The notes beneath the pieces were generated by a model. It ran no database searches and was not told the DNA's origin. It worked only from the letters and a program-made list of their open reading frames with translations. Position numbers and translations under genes: made by a program. Shown here one piece after another: positions 24,799 through 33,629 of a stretch of DNA of 34,960 nucleotides. Source of the stretch: an uncultured Clostridia bacterium (GTDB taxonomy: Bacteria; Bacillota; Clostridia; TANB77; CAG-508); assembly GCA_944388735.1 (NCBI GenBank), contig CALXJX010000011.1:1-34960 (forward strand), given 5' to 3'. How positions within the stretch are numbered: position 1 is the stretch's first letter; every line of letters starts with the position of its first letter.

Positions 24799-26820
24799 TT
24801 ATTTGAAAGTTATTGCAGTTGAATTATTAAAATTAACATTTTGCGTTCTTACCCAATTTCCTCCAGCATTATCAGTTATTGTTAGGACTACATCTGCTGT
24901 TCCCTTTCCTGATATTGTAGCTTGTTTATTCGTTGTATTTTTATCAATTCCTGAATCGCTATACACCGTTGTTCCTCCAACTGTTATTACTATATTTACA
25001 GTTCTATTTTGTGTTTGCGTAGTTGTACTTGTACTTGTATTCGTTGAAGTATTATTTCCTTCTTTATTTCCTGTGTCTGTTTCATATCCTCCTGTTATAT
25101 CTTTAACATTTATTGTTGCTGTTACTGTTTTTGTTTCAATTAATTTATTTACAGTTAAAGTTATTGAAGTTCCTTCATCTACCACTTTTCCAGTTTCGAT
25201 ACTTTGTTTTAAGACAACTCCATTATCTTTAGAAGAATCCTCTTCATTTGAAATAACAACTTTTAAACCTAAATCTTCAAGTGTTTTTTTAGCATTAGCT
25301 TCTGTTTGACCTATAACGCTAACTACTGAAACTTGTTTTATTCCTGTACCTGTACTTACATGTATTTTAACTGTATCTCCTGCAAATACTTCTGTATCAG
25401 GCTCTGTTTCTTGACTTATTACATATCCTTCTTGAACAGTTTGACTTGTTTCTTCAACTATTTCTGCTTTTAAATTTGCCTCTTCTATTAACTCTACAGC
25501 TTCTGTTTTTTCTTTTCCTTTAACATTAGGTACTGTTGCTTTTTCTTGTCCTTTACTTATAACAACTTTTACTGTACTTCCTTCTTTTACATTGTTATAT
25601 TTTTCCATATATTTTGGATCTTGTGATATTACAAATCCTTCTGGTACATCTTTATTATACTCTTCTTTTTCTACCTCAAATTTTAATTTTGCATTTTCTA
25701 TTTCTTGTTGTGCTTCTTCTTTAGATAAACCTACTACATTTGGCATTGGTACTTCAGGTGGATTTGTTATGTTTAATACTAACATGGTTCCTCCTAAACT
25801 TAATGCAAATAATAATATAAGTCCTATAAAAATGCTTAATTTTTTATGTCTTTTTATAAAAGCTACAAATTTATTATCCTTTTTCCCATTTTTATTTTTT
25901 GGTTTATTTTCTATATTTCCATACATATCAGTATTAATTTTTTGTGTTCTTGCTGTTGCATCATAATCTAATTCTTCTACAAAGTCTCCGTCTGGATTTT
26001 TTAAAGATTTTCTTAAATCTACTAACATTTCTGTCGCAGATTGATATCTTAATGTTACATCTTTTTGCAATGCTTTCATTACAATCTTATTAATAGAACT
26101 TGGTAAGTTTGGATTTAATTCAATCGGTTCCTGTGGTTCTTCTTGCATGTGTTTTAATGCCACTGAAACTGGTGTATCTGCATCAAATGGTACTCTACCT
26201 GTAAGCATTTCGTACATAACTACACCTAATGAGTATAAATCTGATTTTGCATCTGTAAATCCACCTCTTGCATGTTCTGGTGAAAAATAATGTACAGAAC
26301 CTATTGTAGTTCCAAATGCTGTTATTGTTGAATTTGAAACAGCTTTTGCTATTCCAAAATCTGTTACTTTTGCCACTCCATCTTCAGTTATTATAATATT
26401 ATGTGGTTTTATATCTCTATGTATAATATTGTTTCTATGAGCCATTTCTAATGCTGACGCTATTTGTATCGCTACATTTACAGACCATTTCCATGGCAAA
26501 GGTCCTCTTTCTTCAACAATAATTTCTTTTAATGTTTTCCCTTGTATTAGTTCCATTACAATATAGTATAAATTACCGTCTACTCCTACATCATAAATAG
26601 AAACAATATTTGGATGTGTTAATCTAGCTGCTGATTGTGCTTCTACTTCAAATCTTTTTATAAATTCTTCATCTGTTGTAAATTCATCTCTCAAAATCTT
26701 TACTGCTACATATCTCTTTAACACTTTATCAGTAGCTTTATATACTGTAGCCATTCCACCATTACCAATTTTTTCAATAATTTCATAACGATTACCTAAT
26801 AGCTTACCTTCTAAATTCAT
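24799..26820 (-). CDS. prkC: Membrane Ser/Thr protein kinase with PASTA domains
   Basis: PrkC-type kinases sense muropeptides or lipid II outside and phosphorylate growth and germination proteins inside. The 673-residue product has a kinase domain (about 10-265: glycine loop GNGGMATVYKA from 19, Lys41, HRDIKPHN from 134, DFG 154-156), a juxtamembrane linker, one membrane helix (about 328-352), three PASTA repeats (about 357-565, e.g. VPNVKGKEKTEAVELIEEA), then a Thr/Asn-rich linker and a final beta-rich domain of about 80 residues. Longer upstream ATGs are in frame, but AAAGGA abuts the second one, so I place the start at MNLEGKLLGNRY. The cognate PP2C gene ends 34 bases upstream. Confidence 0.95.
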   Translation of the reverse strand: MNLEGKLLGNRYEIIEKIGNGGMATVYKATDKVLKRYVAVKILRDEFTTDEEFIKRFEVEAQSAARLTHPNIVSIYDVGVDGNLYYIVMELIQGKTLKEIIVEERGPLPWKWSVNVAIQIASALEMAHRNNIIHRDIKPHNIIITEDGVAKVTDFGIAKAVSNSTITAFGTTIGSVHYFSPEHARGGFTDAKSDLYSLGVVMYEMLTGRVPFDADTPVSVALKHMQEEPQEPIELNPNLPSSINKIVMKALQKDVTLRYQSATEMLVDLRKSLKNPDGDFVEELDYDATARTQKINTDMYGNIENKPKNKNGKKDNKFVAFIKRHKKLSIFIGLILLFALSLGGTMLVLNITNPPEVPMPNVVGLSKEEAQQEIENAKLKFEVEKEEYNKDVPEGFVISQDPKYMEKYNNVKEGSTVKVVISKGQEKATVPNVKGKEKTEAVELIEEANLKAEIVEETSQTVQEGYVISQETEPDTEVFAGDTVKIHVSTGTGIKQVSVVSVIGQTEANAKKTLEDLGLKVVISNEEDSSKDNGVVLKQSIETGKVVDEGTSITLTVNKLIETKTVTATINVKDITGGYETDTGNKEGNNTSTNTSTSTTTQTQNRTVNIVITVGGTTVYSDSGIDKNTTNKQATISGKGTADVVLTITDNAGGNWVRTQNVNFNNSTAITFK

Positions 26821-26854
26821 ATTTAATCTCATTCCTTTCTTAAGGTGCAAATTG

Positions 26855-27590
26855 TTATATATTTTTAATAACAATTACTGTTATATTGTCAAATCCTCCA
26901 TTTTCATTTGCTATCTTTACTAATTCTTTTGGAGCTTGTTCAATATCTTTTTTTGCTTGTCTAAATATTTCTTCTTGTGGTACTAAATTTGTTAGTCCGT
27001 CTGAAGTCATAACTAATATGTCTTCTTTTAAAAATCCTTTTACCATAACATCTGGCTCTACAAAAGCATTGCAACCGCAAAGCCTTCATAAGCATATTTT
27101 TTTGAGGATGATGAACAGCTTCTTCTTGAGTTATTGTTCCGTCTTTTACTAATTTTTGAACATAGCTATGGTCTTGTGTTAGTTTTCTTATAAATTCCTT
27201 TCGTATTCTATATATTCTGCTATCTCCAATATGACCAATATATGCTTTATTATTATATATTAAACACACTTCCATTGTAGTACCCATTCCGTCTAGTTCT
27301 TTATTTTCTTTTGCCCTTTCATATACTACCATATTTGCATATTCCATACTACTTGCAACTAACTGTATTATACTATCTTTATCTTTCTCTATTTCTTTAA
27401 AATTATTTTCTATATAGCTTTTTGCAGACTGTATAGCTAAATTACTAGCTATTTCTCCTCCATTGTATCCTCCCATACCATCAGCTAACATATATAATTG
27501 TACTTCATCTAAAGAATCCGATATATAATACGCATCTTGATTTAATTCCCTCACTTTGCCAATATCAGATTTTGCATAAGCCTTTATCAT
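26855..27590 (-). CDS. PP2C-type protein phosphatase, +1 frameshift at CGG
   Basis: A PrpC/Stp-type metal-dependent phosphatase that reverses PrkC phosphorylation. Joining 171 frame-0 codons (27590-27078) to the frame from 27076 gives 244 residues, the normal size, with MLADGMGGYNGGEIAS, GTTMEV, YIGHIGDSRIYRI, VHHPQKNMLMKAL|G, VMTSDGLTNLV and FDNITVIVI. The break is at GCT TTG C GGT TGC: an extra C makes in-frame CGG (27077-27075). Without a shift the product ends after 209 residues and loses the metal-binding aspartates of SDGLTN and DNIT. GAGGTG lies 5 bases before the ATG. It heads the operon with prkC, rsgA and rpe. Confidence 0.9.
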
Positions 27591-27662
27591 CTTTTCACCT
27601 CTATTTCTTTGTCCATAAGCTTATATAATATTTATTAATCTCTATTATTTTTATTCACATCT

Positions 27663-27691
27663 TTTATATCACAACTTTATGTTTTTTGCAA
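27663..27691 (-). promoter_or_regulatory. Promoter of the PP2C-prkC-rsgA-rpe cluster
   Basis: TTGCAA (27691-27686) and TATAAA (27668-27663) are 17 bases apart on the minus strand, with an extended TGTGA, directly after the mutS2 stop codon. Confidence 0.6.
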
Positions 27692-30067
27692 CTATTTTAT
27701 TTCAACAACTGTGACTCCCATTTCTCCCTCTCCGAATGTTCCTAGTCTAAAAGACTTTACATGAATATTTGTTTTTAAAAATTTGTGTATCCCATCTCTT
27801 AATTTTCCAGTTCCTTTTCCATGTACAATTCTAACAGTTTGAAGTTTAGCTAAACTGCAATCATCCAAATACTTATCTATCACAAATATTGCCTCATCCA
27901 CTGTAAGTCCTATAACATTAATTTCTGCTGATATATTCTTCGATTTAGAAATATTTTTAGTATTTTTATTTTCCATGAAATTTTTTGAATTATCTTTTGC
28001 CATTTTTATTTTTCGTGCTTCCTCTAAATATTTTATATTTACAGTCATCTTTAAATTATCTATTTGAACTTGAACCTCGTTAGATTTTGATATATGTGAT
28101 AAAACTGTTCCATTTTTTTGCATAGTTGCCACATATACTTCTATTCCTGGCTTAATCTCATTTAATGGTATACTTTTTAAATTACTTTCTTGTATATTTG
28201 TATTATTAACTTGATTAATTTCTTTTATCTTTTTATTAAAATCATTTCTTATATGTTCTAGTTCTTTTGTATCACTAAATTCTTTAACTTTTTTAATAAA
28301 AGCATTTGCTTCTTCTTTAGTTTCTATTAACATCTCCCTTGATTTTCTCTTTGCATCATTAATTATATTTTTTTCCTTCACTTCTAAATCCGAAAAATCC
28401 TTTTGTAATTTTTCTTTTAATTCCGTAATTTCTTTTGAATTTTTTTCTATCTCTTCTTTTTCCTTTTCTATTTTAGCTTTATCATCATAAATTCTTTTTA
28501 GAATATCTTCGAACTCCACATCACTAGAATTCATCAGCTTTTTAGCATTATCTATAATTTGTTTTGATAATCCTAATTTTTCACTAATTTCAAAGGCATT
28601 ACTTTTCCCAGGTACTCCCACCAAAAGTCTATATGTTGGAGTTAATGTATTAATATCAAACTCAACTGACGCATTTTCAAAGCTTGGATTCGTCATAGCA
28701 TATTTTTTTAACTCCTGATAATGTGTTGTTGCTATTGTTAAAGCTCCTATCTCCTCAAAATTATCTAATATACTAATCGCTAAATTTGCACCTTCAATTG
28801 GATCTGTTCCAGAACCCAATTCATCCACTAAAATCAAACTATTTGAAGAAGCATTTCTAGTAATATCAATAATATTTAAAATATGTGAAGAAAATGTACT
28901 TAGTGAATCACTTATACTTTGGTCGTCACCAATATCTGCAAATACATTTTCAAAAACATATATACTTGAATTTTCATCTGCCGGTATTGCTATTCCACTA
29001 CAAGCCATGCAAGTTAAAATTCCAACTGTTTTTAATGTAACCGTTTTTCCTCCTGTATTTGGACCTGTAATTAATAATGTAGAAAAATCTTTTCCTAATG
29101 TTAAAGATATTGGTACAGCTGTATCTTGTGGCAATAGAGGATGTTTTGCATTTATTAACTCAATTTCTTTATTTTCATTTAATTTTGGAACATTTCCTTT
29201 GATTGCTTTTGCATATTTAGCTTTTGCAAAAATAAAATCTAGTTCTCCTATTATATCTGTATTTACATTTAATTCTTCTATATATGGAATAAATAAATTA
29301 CTTAAAGTTTGCAATATTTTTTCTATTTCAATTTCTTCTTTTATTTTCAACTCAGCAATTTGGTTATTCATATCAAATACACTGATTGGCTCAATAAATA
29401 AAGTAGAACCAGCATTTGATATATCATGTACAAATCCTTTTATTTGTGTACGATATTCTTCTTTTATTGGAATTACGAACCTATCATTTCGAATTGTGAT
29501 AACATTTTCTTGAATATATTTAGAATATTTGTTAGAATGTATCATTTCTGTCAAACTTGTTCTAATATCTTGTTCGAGTTTTCTTTGATTTCTCCTAATA
29601 GATTTTAATACTGAAGAAGCTCTATCGTCAATTGTATTTTCATCTATGATATTTGTAAAAATTGTGTCTACTATATTTTTGTTTGAATATAAATTATCAA
29701 ATAAACTACTTAAAATCGGATATTTTTCATTGACTATAAAATCCTTATCAAAATATGCTCTTAATTCTTGTGCTAATTTTAATATTGTTCCTAGCTCTAA
29801 AAGTTGCTTAGGATTTAAAAATGTTCCTTGCTCAAGTAATTTTGTATGTATTGTTATGTCCGCTATTTCATAAAGTGGTGGCGTGGAATTTTGGTATATT
29901 AGATTTATTGCCTCTTGCGTTTGATTAAGTCTTTCTTGTACTTCTTCTTTTTTATTTTCTGGTTCAAATTCTGATACTTTTTTCTTTCCCAAATATGTTA
30001 CACAATATTGACTTAATTTTTCTTTTATTTTATTAAATTCTAATTTTTCTAATGTGTTTTTATTCAT
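27692..30067 (-). CDS. mutS2: Endonuclease MutS2
   Basis: MutS2 is a MutS-like ATPase with an Smr nuclease domain that acts on recombination intermediates or collided ribosomes. The 791 residues show the core helical domain, Walker A GPNTGGKT (335-342), the Walker B region LILVDELGSGTDPIEGA, the segment TIATTHYQELK, a long coiled coil (about 520-620), and a C-terminal Smr domain with IVHGKGTGKLRDGI. GAGAGGAG precedes the ATG at good spacing. Element copy 3 lies between it and the secF-like gene upstream. Confidence 0.96.
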   Translation of the reverse strand: MNKNTLEKLEFNKIKEKLSQYCVTYLGKKKVSEFEPENKKEEVQERLNQTQEAINLIYQNSTPPLYEIADITIHTKLLEQGTFLNPKQLLELGTILKLAQELRAYFDKDFIVNEKYPILSSLFDNLYSNKNIVDTIFTNIIDENTIDDRASSVLKSIRRNQRKLEQDIRTSLTEMIHSNKYSKYIQENVITIRNDRFVIPIKEEYRTQIKGFVHDISNAGSTLFIEPISVFDMNNQIAELKIKEEIEIEKILQTLSNLFIPYIEELNVNTDIIGELDFIFAKAKYAKAIKGNVPKLNENKEIELINAKHPLLPQDTAVPISLTLGKDFSTLLITGPNTGGKTVTLKTVGILTCMACSGIAIPADENSSIYVFENVFADIGDDQSISDSLSTFSSHILNIIDITRNASSNSLILVDELGSGTDPIEGANLAISILDNFEEIGALTIATTHYQELKKYAMTNPSFENASVEFDINTLTPTYRLLVGVPGKSNAFEISEKLGLSKQIIDNAKKLMNSSDVEFEDILKRIYDDKAKIEKEKEEIEKNSKEITELKEKLQKDFSDLEVKEKNIINDAKRKSREMLIETKEEANAFIKKVKEFSDTKELEHIRNDFNKKIKEINQVNNTNIQESNLKSIPLNEIKPGIEVYVATMQKNGTVLSHISKSNEVQVQIDNLKMTVNIKYLEEARKIKMAKDNSKNFMENKNTKNISKSKNISAEINVIGLTVDEAIFVIDKYLDDCSLAKLQTVRIVHGKGTGKLRDGIHKFLKTNIHVKSFRLGTFGEGEMGVTVVEIK

Positions 30068-30085
30068 TATTCTCTCCTCTCAAAT

Positions 30086-30433
30086 GGTTGCCATTGGGGA
30101 CGGGTTCGTTTGGCAATTTTTTGGCAAAATGGGACAGGTTACTACATTTATTTTAATTTCAAATTTTTTGCTAAGATAAAATATTATCATTTGAAATTAT
30201 CTCCTCGGCTTGTTTCATAGATTATAAATTCTAAGCTTAAAATAACCGAGCCTCTCGTTAATCACGCTTCCTCAGTTATTTTAAGCTAAGAATTTATACA
30301 TCTATTCCATGGCACATTCGTAGATAATTTCAAATGATAATATTTTATCTTATTAAAAAGGATTATAAATAAAATTTTGAACCTGTCCATTTTGCCAAAA
30401 AATTGCCAAACGAACCCGTCCCCAATGGCAACC
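30086..30433. repeat. Composite palindrome: element copy 3 nested in a longer inverted repeat
   Basis: The 120-bp core is at 30203-30322. Around it is a perfect 30-bp inner arm (AAGATAAAATATTATCATTT onward, to AATTATCT). Outside an unmatched AT-rich part lies an outer arm of about 48 bases starting GGTTGCCATTGGGGACGGGT (from 30086) that pairs with the right end (to 30433) with a single one-base gap. The GGGGACGG head resembles REP-type palindromes of Firmicutes. It fills the gap between the secF-like gene and mutS2 (30068-30451); no gene is seen there. Confidence 0.92.
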
Positions 30434-30451
30434 TTATCCATAATGGCAAAA

Positions 30452-31114
30452 TTATTTTTCTTCTTTTTTTGCATTTATTTTTAATTTGTTTTCTAAGCTA
30501 CTTGTAATACATACTAAAGTTAATAAATATACTGCTATTGCTAATGGTATTGTTGTTTTTCCTATAGGAAGCCTTGTGATAGCAATAACACTTGCTAAAA
30601 CTGCTTCTGCTACCACTAAAATGATAGCTGTCTTTAATATAACTTTTACTGCTCCTAATTTACGATATCTAATTGCAACATATACTAAAATTATTCCTGT
30701 TGCTAATGCAAATGGTATTAAATATGGTTTTATTATATCTCTACCTCTTGTATGTGGTATATTTTCTATTTGGATTTCATCTGCATTTAATTCTGTACCA
30801 TATTTTTCATTTATTTTTTGAACTAAATTTGTTTTTTGCTCATCTGTTATTTGATTACTTGTAATAGCTACCATATCTTCATATACTTCTACTTTTTGTA
30901 TCATAACAGTTTGACCTGCTAGCACTTCATTTGTTATATTTTTTATATCTGAAACATTAAATTCTTGTTTTAAATACATTTCTACTCTTTGTGTATTTTG
31001 GTATTTAAGTTCGAAATTAAAACCTCTTATAACAATCATTGCAATTCCTGCTATTAAAATAATAGCTATTAATATAATTAGTATTTTATTCTTATTTTTT
31101 CTTAATTGTTCCAT
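30452..31114 (-). CDS. secF: Divergent SecF-like membrane protein
   Basis: A 220-residue protein with an N-terminal membrane helix (about 10-30), an external domain of about 110 residues, and three hydrophobic segments (about 132-152, 158-180 and 185-207). Relatives of SecF have the same plan, but six helices and more residues; this form is shorter, so the name rests largely on its place directly after the secD-like gene (14 bases) and on the RYRKLGAVKVILKTAIIL region. AGGAGG precedes the ATG at good spacing. SecDF uses the proton gradient to aid protein export. Confidence 0.65.
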   Translation of the reverse strand: MEQLRKNKNKILIILIAIILIAGIAMIVIRGFNFELKYQNTQRVEMYLKQEFNVSDIKNITNEVLAGQTVMIQKVEVYEDMVAITSNQITDEQKTNLVQKINEKYGTELNADEIQIENIPHTRGRDIIKPYLIPFALATGIILVYVAIRYRKLGAVKVILKTAIILVVAEAVLASVIAITRLPIGKTTIPLAIAVYLLTLVCITSSLENKLKINAKKEEK

Positions 31115-31128
31115 CTATTCCAAACCTC

Positions 31129-32664
31129 CTATTTATCTGCTTTTATTTTTAACAAGCTATCTGTTACTATATAATTATAAATTGCAATTAATGCTATTCC
31201 CCAAAACATTACCATTCCAAAGCTACTAATTGGAGTCCATTGTATAAAGCAAAATACTACAATTGCTATACAAATTGGAACTATTTTTATAAAGAACTCT
31301 TTGAATGTTTCTTTCTCTGCTATGTTTACTTCTTCTTTAGTTGGCTTTTTGCTTTGATTTTTGATTTTTTTCAATAGCATATTTATGAATATATAGTTTA
31401 GTATTAATATTACTAAAATTCCATAAGCTCCTTCTAAAGATATTGCAACATTTGTATATCTAATTATTAATAAGTAAATTGCTGCAAGTCCTATATAAGC
31501 AAAACCTGATAGTAATCCCATTAGTTTAAATCTGAATATCCATACTAATATTCCTAAACTTGCTATTATTAAAATAGCTATTAATACATATAATACCTGT
31601 TGCTCAGTTATGTCTGTTAATATATATTCGTTACTAGTAACATCATATTCTATAGGTAAGTTTCCTTCTCCTATTATTGCTGCTATATTTGATGCTCTAT
31701 TTAAATTATCATTTAAAGTACTTGTATCTGTTGTACTTGTTCCTACTGTTAGTTGCATTTTTCCTGTTCTCATTGGCTCATCAAAGCTTGTAGTCATCAT
31801 TTCTGTATCATCTATTCTTAATGTTACTTCTTTTGGTTCTGATGTTGTAGAGCTATCATCTGTTCCTGCTGTGTTCTCAGTATTAGTTGTATTATCTGTA
31901 CTTTCGTTTGCTGTTGTATTTTCAGTTGTTGTATTTGCATCTGTTGAATTTGTGTTAGTTGAGTTTGTTTCTGCTGTATTTGTTTCAGTTGTGTTTGAAT
32001 CTACTGAGTTTGAACTGTATGTTGTACTTACTGTTTCTAATTTTTTTGTTCCTTCTTTATTAAATTCAATTTGTAAATATACTGATGTTCCTGTAGATGC
32101 TGTTGTTCCTGTTGACCCATACATAACACTTACATCTTTTATATCATCATTATTTATTAATACTTCTTCTGTTTCACTATCTACAATTTCAAATTTTCCC
32201 ACAGTATAGATATTTGAAATTATTGTATCTGTATTTGAGTTTTCTGGCAGTCTTAATATTATGTCTCCTGTGTTTTCATCTACTGTTATTTCATATTCTT
32301 GAACTCCCAATCTTTTTAATCTCTTTTCTATTACTTCTTTTGTTTTATTGTAGTTGTCCACATTCAATACTTCTTGACTATTATTTGGCACACTTTCTTT
32401 TGTATATCCTTTTTCAGCAAGTTGCTCATCTGTTAGTTCTTCTTCTGTTTCGACTACATTTCCCTCTGCATCTTTTATAATCTCCTCACTGTCTTTATTA
32501 ACTGTCAATCTTACTGTTCTTTCACCACTTAAGTTGCTTAATAATGAATAATCTTTTACTTGATTTTCCATTCTATTTTGTTCTTTCACATACACTCCTA
32601 CAAATCCTACCATAGATATTAATATTATAGCTAAAATTATCGTTAAGATTTTAATTTTTTTCAT
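31129..32664 (-). CDS. secD: SecD-like export protein with a Thr/Asn-rich insertion
   Basis: A 511-residue membrane protein: first helix (about 3-23), an external P1-like region with VIEKRLKRLGVQEYEITVDE and DIILRLPE (SecD hallmarks), and C-terminal helices. The usual motif after helix 1 (G-L-D-L-x-G-G) is replaced by LLSNLSGERTVRLTV. A low-complexity Thr/Asn/Ser/Glu stretch (about 218-277) interrupts the external domain. An upstream ATG is in frame, but AAAGGA lies about 11 bases before MKKIKIL, which I take as the start. secF follows, so the pair forms a divergent SecDF. Confidence 0.78.
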   Translation of the reverse strand: MKKIKILTIILAIILISMVGFVGVYVKEQNRMENQVKDYSLLSNLSGERTVRLTVNKDSEEIIKDAEGNVVETEEELTDEQLAEKGYTKESVPNNSQEVLNVDNYNKTKEVIEKRLKRLGVQEYEITVDENTGDIILRLPENSNTDTIISNIYTVGKFEIVDSETEEVLINNDDIKDVSVMYGSTGTTASTGTSVYLQIEFNKEGTKKLETVSTTYSSNSVDSNTTETNTAETNSTNTNSTDANTTTENTTANESTDNTTNTENTAGTDDSSTTSEPKEVTLRIDDTEMMTTSFDEPMRTGKMQLTVGTSTTDTSTLNDNLNRASNIAAIIGEGNLPIEYDVTSNEYILTDITEQQVLYVLIAILIIASLGILVWIFRFKLMGLLSGFAYIGLAAIYLLIIRYTNVAISLEGAYGILVILILNYIFINMLLKKIKNQSKKPTKEEVNIAEKETFKEFFIKIVPICIAIVVFCFIQWTPISSFGMVMFWGIALIAIYNYIVTDSLLKIKADK

Positions 32665-32735
32665 TTTATTCACATTCCTTTCGTACAACACAAATATAAA
32701 TTTTTCTTTATTTAATTTACTGCTTTTCTATTTAA

Positions 32736-33396
32736 TTATAATAATTTTGTACCATTTATTACTAATTCAAACCATATTTTTAAATATTTAGCTGCATATT
32801 TACTCATCATTGTCCTGTCCATAAATATTTCGAAGTAGTCTAATACTGGACAAAGTTTAGTATCTATTTTTAAATTTAATATAACTTTTCTTTCTTTACT
32901 ATCTATATTTAAGTTTGCATCTGTAACTGCATAGTTTACTCTATCATGAATATCAAATGTTGATAAATTCGTATTTGTTACTCTATCACGATGCACATCT
33001 GATTTATCTGCAAGTATAATCGCAGCTGAAATTTCACTTACTGCTGTCCCTGTTTTTTCATCATGATTTCCTATTGCCATCATAATTTCTGTTCTTTCTT
33101 CTACTGGCATTCCCATATCTTTTAAAATGTTATATGCTATAATCGCTCCACTATGAGCATGGTCAGTTCTATTCACGCAATTTCCTATATCGTGCAAGTA
33201 ACCAGCAATTTTGGCTAATTCTACTGTTCTTTCTGGATATCCTAACACTTCTAATATTTCTCCTGCCCTTTTAGATACAATTGATATATGTCTATGACTA
33301 TGTTCTGTATATCCGCAATCCGTCTAATTGTTTCTGGGCTCCTCTTATTAGGGCTTCTACTTCTGGATTTTCTCTAACTTCTTTTAATGTTATCAT
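32736..33396 (-). CDS. HD-domain phosphohydrolase, +1 frameshift at CGG
   Basis: HD-domain metal-dependent phosphohydrolase of unknown substrate. Joining 27 codons (33396-33316) to the frame from 33314 gives 219 residues. The N-terminal MITLKEVRENPEVEALIRGA runs into LDGL|GYTEHSHRHISIVSKRA, then GYLHDIGN (the HD pair), DHAHSGAIIAYNIL and IGNHDE. The frame breaks at GGA TTG C GGA TAT: in-frame CGG (33315-33313). Without a shift only 32 residues are made. AGGAGG lies 6 bases before the ATG at 33396, and that start is needed to include the conserved LGYTEH region. The gene is otherwise intact and is followed by secD. Confidence 0.88.
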
Positions 33397-33528
33397 GTAT
33401 TTCCTCCTTTGTTTTTGTCTTTTTAAATTTTATCCTAATTTTTCTAAAATATCAACTGTTTTTTTAAGTTTTTTATATTGGTTTAACTATTTATTATATT
33501 TCACAACCTATATAATGAGCTAAAAAAT

Positions 33529-33602
33529 ATTGATATATTAATATATATCAAATTCAAAGGTTAATGAATAAAAATATTTTTTTCCATTGACCTTTGAATT
33601 TG
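33529..33602. repeat. Two adjacent palindromes between the HD gene and the YrdC-type gene
   Basis: TTGATATAT/ATATATCAA (about 33529-33551) is followed by an 18-bp hairpin, CAAATTCAAAGGTTAATG (33549-33566) with 33585-33602 (one G-T pair). The second shares ATTCA(A/G)AGGTCAAT with the outer arm of element copy 2. No U-run follows, so it is not a clear terminator. Confidence 0.7.
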
Positions 33603-33629
33603 TTTCTACTTTGTGTATGCTTATGTATT

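Noticed and set aside
24803-25309. Plus-strand open frame of 168 codons opposite prkC
   Set aside because: It is a shadow of the Thr/Val-rich prkC coding strand, with no ribosome site.
30286-30474. Minus-strand open frame of 62 codons beside secF
   Set aside because: It lies almost wholly inside the palindromic element and has no ribosome site or protein-like composition.
31610-32209. Plus-strand open frame of 199 codons opposite secD
   Set aside because: It is produced by the antisense of the Thr/Asn/Ser-rich repeat and has no family features.
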